Source: Phyto melanocephala
Taxonomy: Eukaryota > Arthropoda > Insecta > Diptera > Rhinophoridae
Reading direction: 5' to 3'
DNA length: 64,000 nucleotides
NCBI GenBank assembly: GCA_941918925.1
Contig: OW799235.1
Location: 103,433,947-103,497,946 of the forward strand
Under the pieces are notes generated by a model, which was not told the origin of the DNA, ran no database searches, and saw only the letters and a list, made by a program, of their open reading frames with translations. How positions within the stretch are numbered: the first letter of the stretch is position 1; the number at the start of each line of letters is the position of its first letter. A program made the translations under genes and the position numbers. Shown in pieces: positions 24,418-33,224 of this stretch.

Positions 24418-27189
24418 CTATTTCTATGGTATTTTTGCCAACTACCCGATCACATTAGTCAAATCAATCCACTTAAGGATGTCAGTTTCTGAGAAATTCA
24501 ATGAGTCAAGGTAGGTTTTAGAAAAAAAAATCTATACGTTTGTAATAATAAAAATCTCGATTCCAGTGACAAAATTGCAAAACTACTTTTTGGCAGATGA
24601 AACAAAGTTGTAAATAGTTTTATTTTTCATTCATAAATCTATTAAGGTAATAGAAATCAAACAATAAATTCCTGAATGTCGTAAACGCCGTGCAATGTGA
24701 TAATAAGATCGTAGCTTGTTTCGAATATGAATTTTACTTGGCTTATATCAGAATAGTTTTTCAATATTCATAAATAATAACAATTTAGTTTCATTTAGTA
24801 AGTGTTTTCTAGGATGTTTAATAATAGAAAAATAAACTTAAGCCAGAGTAAAAATGATTTAAAATAATTTTTTTAAAAGCATAATAATAAAAAATTAAAC
24901 TTTAAAAAAATTTAAATTTATGAACAGAGTGGGTAATTTGAAATTTTTAATTTCAATCTTCTATAAAATAGTACTGATTATGTTTGAAAATATCTTGCTT
25001 TATTGGAAAGGTTGAGGTATACCATTAAAGAAAAGAACACAATATCGTTTATGATTATTATGACTGGCCCGGCAGTAACCTATCCAATGAACCTAGTACA
25101 TTTTCGACTGTTTGGGCTCAACCATCTTCTTCGATTTCATGTTTTAACACTTCAATTATCTCTGCATTATTTCTGTGTTCTTTCTTCATATGCGTCAAAC
25201 TATAATACGAGATTTCGGCAAAATTCTTTTTCTCATGTTGAACAAACTTCAGCCTATTATAGGAAGCAAAAACGCAACGGATTATCATGCGGCTTCAGTT
25301 GTTGGAGGTCATTTGAGGTCAACATGCAAAATTATTCTTAAAGAAGTTCGAGAAATGCTCAGTAACTGAAAACGATGACTACTTGAGGCTGATAGATGTT
25401 CTTACACATTCTCAGCCACTGCAGTAATATTTTCGATTGAACGCATTGAACGATAATAATACAAATTGACGGATAAACTAAATTGAAGGCCGATCCTTTT
25501 TCGAAACAATTTTTTTCTACAAAAACAGAGGATTTGTACACCAATCAACTGATTGTGATTTCTTTGTATCATCTCAAAAAAAAATTATGCCCTTCAGGAA
25601 TGAATAATTTATAACAACTATCTCTTGATAATTTCTCTCTTTATTAAAGTTATTTTTATTCGATCCCACAGCATTCTGACACTGGCGAAAACAAAGATAA
25701 AAACGAACATATACGAATAAAAACGTGCCAAAACATAAAATAAATCCGTACCAGCCACACAAAAAAGCTATTACGTCTAATCAACTTCATAAAAAAAATA
25801 CCTAGTAGTCATTTTGTAAAATCTAAGTTAAGTTTGATAGGAAAAATAATTTTTTTTGTTCTTGCAAAAATTATTTTAAATTTCAATTTTTATGTCTAGT
25901 GTTTTTTTTTAAGATTTCTATTATTTAATAGAAAAATGTTGTATTACTTAAATAGCTAAAATTGTTAAAATTATGTTTCTTTTTATAACACAACTATATT
26001 TATGAGCATTAGCAAAGAAAATCGACTTAACTCCCACTATATCTGCACCACTTTCAGTTTAATTTAAAAATTTCATTAGCATTTCTCTGCTGAAAAAAAA
26101 AATCTGCAAATATTTTAAAATTATTGCAAACATTTCTTCGTTTATGTTGAGCTCATAAAAAGTTAAAAGAAGCATAAAAAAAATAATGTTAGATCCGAAA
26201 TGTTTCACTTTTAAGTCGTTTGAATTTATGACATGTCAAGAAAAAAACGGAAGAAGAAAAAGCTCATCAAAAATGCTTTATTTGTCTATACCAAGTTCGA
26301 AGTAATAGAGAAAGTATAACAAAACCCAAATAAATCAAAATCTTCTGCAAATAATGATGACAAAATAAAAACAACCAACAAAAAGTAAGTGGCAAAAAAA
26401 TAAAAATGTTTTATTTTTATTAGAATTATAGGCAAACTTATCTTTAAGACGATATATACGTTTTTTATAATGGAAATCCTTTAAGATGCGTATTATAAAC
26501 AGATACATAAACGTAATACCATATAGGCTTGTACGTGAATATATGTTCGTATATATATTATGCGATAAACAAATACATACGTGTATTGCCGTTGCCCCAA
26601 CAAAAATAACTATGTGTCTTTTCAACCAATATTTCAGGAGGGACAAAAAAAAAAAAGAAAAAATATATTTGATAACTTTAAACAGCAGTTATATTATTTA
26701 AGTACATGCATATGTATGTATATAACGTCAAATAGAAACGTGATCTGTAAGTCATATATATATTTATTTTTTTTAATGACACTTAAGACTTTTTGTTGAT
26801 TCAACGACTTTGTAGTTAATCTTAAACCAAAAATGATATAAATTTATTTTTGTTTTATGTCATTTCTTAAAATTTATTTCTTAGGGTTTTAAAAAAATAA
26901 AGCTCTATTAAAAAGAAATGACTGTATAGAAAATGTAAAATAAAATTCAAATATATAACTTCAAAGTTATAGTTATAAAAAACTGTGCCAACGTACATAG
27001 GGGTGTATGAGGAATTTTTTGCTATTTTTCTGAAACTTACTATTTCACTACTATGAACATAAAATACCTACACGCCTTTCTGATTAGGCAAGTTAGTTTT
27101 TTATTTTCTTTTATTTTTCTTTGAAATTGCTTTCACGTTCAGACTCAGCAACTGACTTGCCCAAGTTTCATTCTCTTTTACTTATTCTT
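24418..27189. other. AT-rich non-coding DNA with unrecognised frames
   Basis: Two overlapping plus-strand frames at 25003-25369 have a slightly protein-like composition (the second includes FGKILFLMLNKLQPIIGSKN) but match nothing I know. No splice signals or start context support them. The frames at 26335-26799 are low-complexity. The rest shows A/T runs and TATACATA-type simple repeats near 26700. Confidence 0.4.
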
Positions 27190-27388
27190 ATTATACTCTT
27201 CACACAGTGAAAAAGGTTTGTCATTCCGTCTGAAATTTCTACAATTATCAATTATCTACACATACATACAAACGTGGTATACTGGTTAGAGTGAGCCAAA
27301 ATTTTTTTTTTTATTTTATATATTATTCAAATTTTTATTGTTTTATTTTACATTTTTCTTTTAACTTATTTATTTTTAAACACATAAG
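27190..27388 (+). mobile_element. small HINE copy 1, left part
   Basis: It starts TTATACTCTTCACACAGTGA, the head of the smaller HINE subfamily seen complete at 38646-39423. It is internally deleted: it passes directly from ACAATTATCA to the CATACATACAAACGTG arm and a poly-T tract. The LOA retrotransposon interrupts it, and its right part is at 32904-33062. Confidence 0.7.
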
Positions 27389-27401
27389 TAAACCAAATTC
27401 A
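27389..27401 (+). repeat. 13 bp target-site duplication of LOA (left)
   Basis: TAAACCAAATTCA occurs here and at 32891-32903, immediately bounding the retrotransposon. The right copy partly overlaps in sequence with the CCTAA tail, so one or two bases of the boundary are ambiguous. Confidence 0.75.
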
Positions 27402-27663
27402 AATTCATTCATCCGTGTGGAGTCGTTTGCTTATTTTTACTCCCATCGGACGCGTCCCCAGGTGGCGGATAGGGGGGGTGGATGTGGTGTGGGGGGCCTG
27501 AGCGCTTCATAGAGTGGGAAAGACCTACCCATCTAAATGAGTAGAGATTTGTCGCATTATGTAGTGATCAGATCCCGTACACTACCTCTGACCCTAGGGG
27601 TTCCTAGAACTCCTCGCGGACCAAATAAAAATAAGATAGGGCGGTTCCCAAAATAAACCAAAT

Positions 27664-28953
27664 ATGAACGAGAAAATTAAAGAAGTAAAAGTTACGGTGC
27701 AGAGCCTAATAAACTCAGTACCGGCGGCTAATGGTGGTGAGCAAGCAGGCCCCGAGTCATCGTCATCAAATGACTGTAAGGAAACAATTTCGGAGGTGGG
27801 CAACTTGGCTTCCGTTATTGATAAAGCATCAAGAAGAATAGAGAACGAGGGATCGGATCCAAGGGTGAGCTTTAAGCATCCCCAGCCACACAAGACAGGC
27901 GAGGATTCCGACACCTCTGACTCAAATATAGAAGATGCTGACACTACAGTGTTATGCACAAAGGATACCTCTGAGGTAGATAAAATGGTTGAGGAAGTAA
28001 GCGCAAGCATTGCCAAACTCACCACAGACAAAATAAGAACTCTCTCCGGAGCGCAGCAAAGGAAGACTGCCAAAAAGAAACAGAGAGTAAATAAGAAAGG
28101 TCAGCGGGATGTCCCTAAAGAGAAAGACTCATCTACACCCATTTCTACAGAAAAGGGTAAGAGGATTCGATCTCCGGAGGAACAGAACACCGTTGGCAAT
28201 ACTAAAAAGAAAACAAGTTACCAGCAAGGAAGTAAAACGGTTAGCATTTCCCAACTCCCGAAAGAAGACCCTCCGGCCAATCTGAAAGGAGAAGGTAATG
28301 AACCAATAGCTTCAACCTCAAAACAGGCGAAAGCGGTAGCTAAAAATATAGGTGATGGTGAAACAGCCGGAAAAAAAACCCCACCATCACGTAAAAGAAA
28401 GCCGGAAGAAAAATCGGCTAAGGAGCAACCCACGTATGCGAAAGTGGCCAGAAGGAAGATGACAGAGAAGCTATGCTATGCTGTTATCGACTCCAATAGC
28501 GCATCGGGCAAAATTCCAATGGCACATCAGAAGGAAGTAGAGAATGCCATAAATGAGAGGATTGTGCAGTATGTCCTGGAAGCAGATGATAATGCTCCAC
28601 AGATCCATATAGATAGCTGTAGGTTCGCCAGGGAAGTACTGTTTCTGCAACTAGAATCAGACACCTGCGCACATGTTATGAAAGACCTAGTGGGAGGCAT
28701 ACCAGCCCCATGGGAGGGTGGCAAACTTGCCATGGTGAAAAAAGCCGATATCCCATCCCTAACCAAGGTTTCATTTTTCGTTAAAGGTTTGGGCAGCAAA
28801 CTTGATAGCAAGGCCATGCTTAGGATCATTGGCAAGCAAAATAGAGGTCTGGAAGTAGACAAATGGGAGGTTTTCCATCGTGAGGAAACTGACGATGGCA
28901 CCCTGGTAGTTGCAGGAGTGGATAAACCCTCCATGTCTTACCTCGAGGAGTAA
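27664..28953 (+). CDS. LOA ORF1 protein (gag-like, nucleic-acid binding)
   Basis: The frame opens at ATG 27664 and has 429 codons. The first ~260 residues are highly charged, rich in Lys, Glu and Ser, and probably disordered. From about residue 266 (MTEKLCYAVIDSN) to the end it resembles the DUF4780 domain found in ORF1 of fly LOA-type LINEs, including FFVKGLGSKLDSK and NRGLEVDKW. The frame meets TAA at 28951-28953 but stays open for another 69 codons (KGKVYFASTTFFFKVG ...) to a TGA at 29161-29163. That TGA overlaps the ORF2 ATG as ATGA. The native protein is therefore probably about 499 residues and the TAA a premature stop. ORF1 proteins of this class coat the element RNA. Confidence 0.8.
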   Translation: MNEKIKEVKVTVQSLINSVPAANGGEQAGPESSSSNDCKETISEVGNLASVIDKASRRIENEGSDPRVSFKHPQPHKTGEDSDTSDSNIEDADTTVLCTKDTSEVDKMVEEVSASIAKLTTDKIRTLSGAQQRKTAKKKQRVNKKGQRDVPKEKDSSTPISTEKGKRIRSPEEQNTVGNTKKKTSYQQGSKTVSISQLPKEDPPANLKGEGNEPIASTSKQAKAVAKNIGDGETAGKKTPPSRKRKPEEKSAKEQPTYAKVARRKMTEKLCYAVIDSNSASGKIPMAHQKEVENAINERIVQYVLEADDNAPQIHIDSCRFAREVLFLQLESDTCAHVMKDLVGGIPAPWEGGKLAMVKKADIPSLTKVSFFVKGLGSKLDSKAMLRIIGKQNRGLEVDKWEVFHREETDDGTLVVAGVDKPSMSYLEE

Positions 28954-29159
28954 AAAGGGAAGGTGTACTTCGCGAGTACAACTTTTTTCTTCAAAGTTGG
29001 TAAGACGCCCATTGGTTGGACACATAATCCAACGGAGAAGAAAGACCCTGACGAAGAAGCAAAGGAGGCCAAAGAGGATGAAGGCCACCCCGTGCCAATG
29101 AAGAGGGAGGAGTTGGAGATAACTCAATCCCAAGAAGAATCTCTTTTAGCCGAACAACA

Positions 29160-32100
29160 ATGATACTGCTCTTGCAGATCAATCTCCATCGAAGCAGAAC
29201 GGCTACACAAGCTTTGATGGAAAATATAACTAAAGGTAAGGTACACATAGTTCTCATTCAGGAACCCTGGACTGTTAAAGACAGAGTTACTGGATTGAAT
29301 GAGTGTGATTACCAATTATTTTATGCTAAAACTGGGTCTCGACCCAGAACATGTATACTTTGTCATAAGGGATTAAATTTTCTTTTTTCCCCAGATTTAT
29401 CTACAGCGGACGCCACTACCTTAATACATGGCTCACGCAATTTAATGCTGGCATCGGTGTACCAACCTTCTGATGCTCCGACACTACCACCAACGTCGGA
29501 TTTAAGAAGTATGATAACATCGGCAAGGAGAACAGGTAGGAATATTTTAATAGGTTGTGATGCGAACTCGCATCACCTCTCTTGGGGCAGCACGAACTGT
29601 AACAGGAGAGGAGACGCCCTATGGGAATTCCTAAATGCTAATAACTTATTTACCCTTAACTCAGGTAATAAACCTACATTTATTAACAGAATTAGGGAAG
29701 AGGTAATTGATGTGACTATATGTTCAGAAAATTTAATTGATGAAATTTGCGATTGGCACGTATCTGATATGCACTCTTATTCGGACCATCGCTATATTTT
29801 TATGACCTTAACTCATCCGCCACTGGAACCGGTGACTTTTAGGAATAAGGCCAGGACGGACTGGCCAAATTTTAGGTTAAGTCTTCAACATAAACTCGAA
29901 AATTATCCAGAACCGGATGAAAATCTGGACACGATAGATTCGATGGTGGGAAGACTGACTGCCGATTTTAGGGAAACTTTTGAGGAGCATTGTCCACTCC
30001 GACAAAGGCGAACCCCAAGGGAAAAGCCCTGGATGACAGGTGAACTGATTAATCTCAGGAAAGAAACCCGAAGGCTATTTAACAGAGCCTATCGAAAGAA
30101 ACAATCAGTATACTGGGACGATTACAGTGAGAAGCTCAGAATATACAACAAAGCAATAAGAATCGCCAAACGCAGATCCTGGAGGCTTTTTTGCAATCAG
30201 GTGGACAGCGTGAATGACGCTTCTAGAATTAAGAAATTCCTATCGAAAACCCACACCCAACCGGAAACCCTCGTTGACTCGAACGGGAAAAGGTCGGAGA
30301 CGATGGAGGAGACGCTAGGAATACTGATAGAGGCACACTTCCAAACGGAAATGGCGGATGACGGAGAAATTCCACACCCCCATGACGGTAGTGCCACGAC
30401 GGACATAATTATAACCACAAAGATGGTAAGAGAGGCGGTAAATAGTTTCTTGCCATATAAGGCACCAGGGCCGGACGGTATTTTTCCGGCTCTCCTACAA
30501 AGAAGCATTGACCTAATCGACATAAGGCTGGCGAATATTTTTACTACTTGCCTGAAATATGCGTATACCCCTGTGGAATGGAGGGAGGCGAGAGTCGTTT
30601 TCATACCTAAACCAGGGAGGGAAAATTACGCAAATCCTAAAGCTTATAGACCCATAAGCTTAACATCATTCTTATTGAAAACCATGGAGCGTATCGTCGA
30701 TGGAATGGTCAGAAGACGATTACCAGGCGATTCAATGAGATTTGGACAACACGCCTATATCAAGGGCAGATCTACTGAGACTGCTCTTCAGGAGGTTGTT
30801 TATCATATAGAGAGATCCTTCGACCTGGGTGTGTATACCATGGGCGTATTCATAGACATAGAAGGAGCTTTCAATAACGTAATGACCTCGAGTCTTATCG
30901 GTTCCTTGGAAAACTTAGGGTTAAGCCATGTCTTAATTGCATGGATTAGCAATATGTTAAGGAACAGATGGATAAATTGTGAGGCAAATGGAGTAAGAAG
31001 AAGGGACAAAGTATGTCGAGGAACCCCGCAGGGAGGTATTTTATCTCCATTAATATGGGTAACTACCATACATAGTCTACTGAGGATTCTATCGAACGAG
31101 GGATTCAAGCCTATCTGTTACGCAGATGATGTTGCGATACTGATCAGGGGGACGAATCCAAATTCTTTATGTATGAGAGCAATGGAGGCTTTGAATATAT
31201 CATATAACTGGGCGAAGGAGCGAGGGCTCAATGTCAACCCGGAAGAGACTGAAATCTGTTTGTTTACGAGAAAGAGGAAGATACCGGTGCATTGCTATCC
31301 CATCTTTCGGAATAAGACAATTAAGATTGATAAAAAGGTCAAATACCTAGGAATAGTACTTGATTGGAGACTATCCTGGAAGGACCACATTCAATGTAAA
31401 GTGGAGAGAGCTCAAAGAATATGGGCCCTCTGCAGAAGAGTGATTGGCTCAAAATGGGGCTTAAGCCCAAGGATGACACATTGGCTATATACGAGTGTAC
31501 TGCGGCCTACAATTACGTACGCTTCGTTAGTATGGTGGACATCCTTAGAGAAGAAGGTGAATATAAAACCTCTTCAAAAGATTCAGAGACAGTGCTGCAT
31601 TAGTATTTGCGGCGCCATGAGGACCACATCGACAATGGCCATTGAGAATATATTATCCATTTGGCCTATTGAGATACAGGTAAAATATGAAGCGGCCTTA
31701 GCTGCCACAAGATTAATGGCAATAGATGAGTGGCTTATAAGAGAACATAAGACCAGATACCAAAGAATAACGGATATCTTACCGATAGGAAATATTACAG
31801 AATTAACATGTGATAAAATCCCGATGAGATATGAGAATATTAACTGCATTACCATTATACCGGAAGAGGGAGAATGGGATGAGATAATCAGGATGGGAAA
31901 CACCCACGGAATCGATCTTTATACAGACGGTTCAAAGATTGGTGACCAAACTGGAATGGGCTTATACGACATAAGCCGAAATAGAGGCAAATACTTCCGT
32001 CTACTAGATCACAACACAATTTTTCAGGCTGAGATCATGGCGATTACGGAAGGAATTAAATGGATAAAGGAAACGAATAGCGAAACTCCGATTCGTATCT

Positions 32101-32738
32101 TTACGGATAGCCAATCAGTGATTAAGACATTGAGAAAGGAGAAAGTTGAATCCCGGAACGTTTTGCAATGCAAGAGTGAGATAAACTCATATGCAAATTG
32201 TGAACATCTGGAGATAATATGGATACCAAGCCATCACGGGCTGATCGGAAACGAGAAAGCCGACAAATTATCCAAAATGGGAGCTCTTTTGAGTACTATA
32301 ACTTTGGAGAACGCCAAACCCCTTAAACGATTTAAGGATGAACTTAAACGTTGGGCAATGGAAGAACATGTCAGAAAATGGCAAAGCACTGATGTCGGTA
32401 AGGTGACAAGAACACTCTGGGGTGACCCAAATCTTGGGAAGTCAAAGGAGATTTTGAGACTAAGTAGACCTACACTTAGGAAATTAACCGGTGTAATTAC
32501 AGGTCATACGGAGTTGAGAACTCATTTAGCACGCATGGGATTATCTGAGGAGACGACATGTAGAGCTTGTGAGGAAGAGGATGAGACCCTGGTACACTAC
32601 CTCTGTCATTGTCCTGCGTTTGGGCATATTAGACGCGAAAATTTTACAGTAGATAATATGCCGAACTTGGAATACCTGGGGAGCTCGAACTGGAGATCCA
32701 TAAGGCGTTACATTGAGGGGACTGGTTTCTTGGACTAG
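29160..32738 (+). CDS. LOA ORF2: endonuclease / reverse transcriptase / RNase H
   Basis: This is an uninterrupted 1192-residue polyprotein that carries out target-primed reverse transcription. The apurinic-like endonuclease occupies about residues 1-230: QINLHRSRT, IQEPW (Glu35), GCDANSHHLSWGS (Asp134, His139) and YSDHRY. The reverse transcriptase, about 430-750, shows FIPKPGR, AYRPISL, FIDIEGAF (Asp566), GTPQGGILSP and YADD (654-657). RNase H, about 915-1050, shows LYTDGS (Asp923), QAEIMAI (Glu958), FTDSQSV (Asp983) and WIPSHHGLIGNEKAD. A C-terminal knuckle reads CRACEEEDETLVHYLCHC. All catalytic residues are present. The start ATG overlaps the ORF1 stop (ATGA), suggesting termination-reinitiation. 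Confidence 0.93.
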   Translation: MILLLQINLHRSRTATQALMENITKGKVHIVLIQEPWTVKDRVTGLNECDYQLFYAKTGSRPRTCILCHKGLNFLFSPDLSTADATTLIHGSRNLMLASVYQPSDAPTLPPTSDLRSMITSARRTGRNILIGCDANSHHLSWGSTNCNRRGDALWEFLNANNLFTLNSGNKPTFINRIREEVIDVTICSENLIDEICDWHVSDMHSYSDHRYIFMTLTHPPLEPVTFRNKARTDWPNFRLSLQHKLENYPEPDENLDTIDSMVGRLTADFRETFEEHCPLRQRRTPREKPWMTGELINLRKETRRLFNRAYRKKQSVYWDDYSEKLRIYNKAIRIAKRRSWRLFCNQVDSVNDASRIKKFLSKTHTQPETLVDSNGKRSETMEETLGILIEAHFQTEMADDGEIPHPHDGSATTDIIITTKMVREAVNSFLPYKAPGPDGIFPALLQRSIDLIDIRLANIFTTCLKYAYTPVEWREARVVFIPKPGRENYANPKAYRPISLTSFLLKTMERIVDGMVRRRLPGDSMRFGQHAYIKGRSTETALQEVVYHIERSFDLGVYTMGVFIDIEGAFNNVMTSSLIGSLENLGLSHVLIAWISNMLRNRWINCEANGVRRRDKVCRGTPQGGILSPLIWVTTIHSLLRILSNEGFKPICYADDVAILIRGTNPNSLCMRAMEALNISYNWAKERGLNVNPEETEICLFTRKRKIPVHCYPIFRNKTIKIDKKVKYLGIVLDWRLSWKDHIQCKVERAQRIWALCRRVIGSKWGLSPRMTHWLYTSVLRPTITYASLVWWTSLEKKVNIKPLQKIQRQCCISICGAMRTTSTMAIENILSIWPIEIQVKYEAALAATRLMAIDEWLIREHKTRYQRITDILPIGNITELTCDKIPMRYENINCITIIPEEGEWDEIIRMGNTHGIDLYTDGSKIGDQTGMGLYDISRNRGKYFRLLDHNTIFQAEIMAITEGIKWIKETNSETPIRIFTDSQSVIKTLRKEKVESRNVLQCKSEINSYANCEHLEIIWIPSHHGLIGNEKADKLSKMGALLSTITLENAKPLKRFKDELKRWAMEEHVRKWQSTDVGKVTRTLWGDPNLGKSKEILRLSRPTLRKLTGVITGHTELRTHLARMGLSEETTCRACEEEDETLVHYLCHCPAFGHIRRENFTVDNMPNLEYLGSSNWRSIRRYIEGTGFLD

Positions 32739-32869
32739 TCCGATATTTATGGGAAATTATGTTTATGGTTTTTTGTTTGGGAATTCCGTTTTCCACATGG
32801 AGCGCACAACATGCCAACTGGGCATAGGTGTATACCTGTCATGGGTTTGGGCTTTTATACCCCTCCTTT

Positions 32870-32896
32870 TCAACCTAACCTAACCTAACCTAAACC
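32870..32896 (+). repeat. (CCTAA)n 3' tail of the LOA element
   Basis: Four to five CCTAA units follow the 3' UTR in place of poly(A), then the right target-site duplication. Simple-repeat tails are known in I/R1/LOA-type LINEs. Confidence 0.85.
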
Positions 32897-32903
32897 AAAT
32901 TCA
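32891..32903 (+). repeat. 13 bp target-site duplication of LOA (right)
   Basis: Second copy of TAAACCAAATTCA, matching 27389-27401. Confidence 0.75.
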
Positions 32904-33062
32904 TAATAATGCAATGGGATGTTTTTATATATGTATGTTTTTTATATGTTTGTCGTATTTCATATGAGATAAATGGTGATAATAGCAATTGTTGTTGCAT
33001 GATTACACGGTGTGAAGAGTATATAAGATTCGGCATGGCCGAATATAGCAAGTCTCTTGCGC
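32904..33062 (+). mobile_element. small HINE copy 1, right part
   Basis: It resumes the HINE after the LOA insertion: TATTTCATATGAGATAAATGG, GCATGATTACACGGTG, GTGAAGAGTATATAAG, the hairpin ATTCGGCATGGCCGAAT (33028-33044) and a pyrimidine-rich end. It aligns with the 3' parts at 39345-39423 and 49460-49563. Confidence 0.72.
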
Positions 33063-33163
33063 AAGTGACTTGCCTAGTGCGAAAGGGGTGCTATTCGTTG
33101 AAGTTTTTCGTCCTTGTCTAAACATGTTTGAACTACCGTTTTGATTGTTATCATACACCAGCC

Positions 33164-33220
33164 AAGTCCGGCGCGCGTTGCTACGCCCCTTAATGAATAA
33201 AAATGCATTCTGAATTTTAA
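33164..33220 (-). mobile_element. Helitron 3'-end fragment
   Basis: TCCGGCGCGCGTTGCTACGC and the following AATGAATAAAAATGCATTCTGAA match 43266-43312, the 3' end of the Helitron at 43264-44004. Only about 55 bp is present; a piggyBac element abuts it at a TTAA. The stretch 33063-33163 holds nothing recognised. Confidence 0.55.
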
Positions 33221-33224
33221 TTAA

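Larger units (their letters stand above)
27402..32890 (+). mobile_element. LOA-type non-LTR retrotransposon, near full length
   Basis: An approximately 5.5 kb element has a GC-rich 5' leader (27402-27663), ORF1, ORF2 (endonuclease, reverse transcriptase, RNase H, terminal zinc knuckle), a 150 bp 3' UTR and a (CCTAA)n tail. It is bounded by a 13 bp duplication. An RNase H domain after the RT, together with a DUF4780-like ORF1 ending, points to the LOA/I group, most likely LOA. Base composition is much richer in G+C than the surroundings. Integrity of ORF2 and of the duplication suggest recent insertion. Its host is a small HINE. Confidence 0.85.

Noticed and set aside
25003..25369. Two overlapping frames as host exons
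   Set aside because: No known family recognised, no consensus splice sites found at sensible positions, and the two frames compete with each other.
27594..28073. 159-codon minus-strand frame and other minus frames over 28218-29315
   Set aside because: Antisense shadows of LOA ORF1/ORF2, which carry the recognisable domains.
32870..32903. Telomeric sequence or internal telomere
   Set aside because: The CCTAA run is only four to five units and sits exactly at the LINE 3' end before the target duplication.
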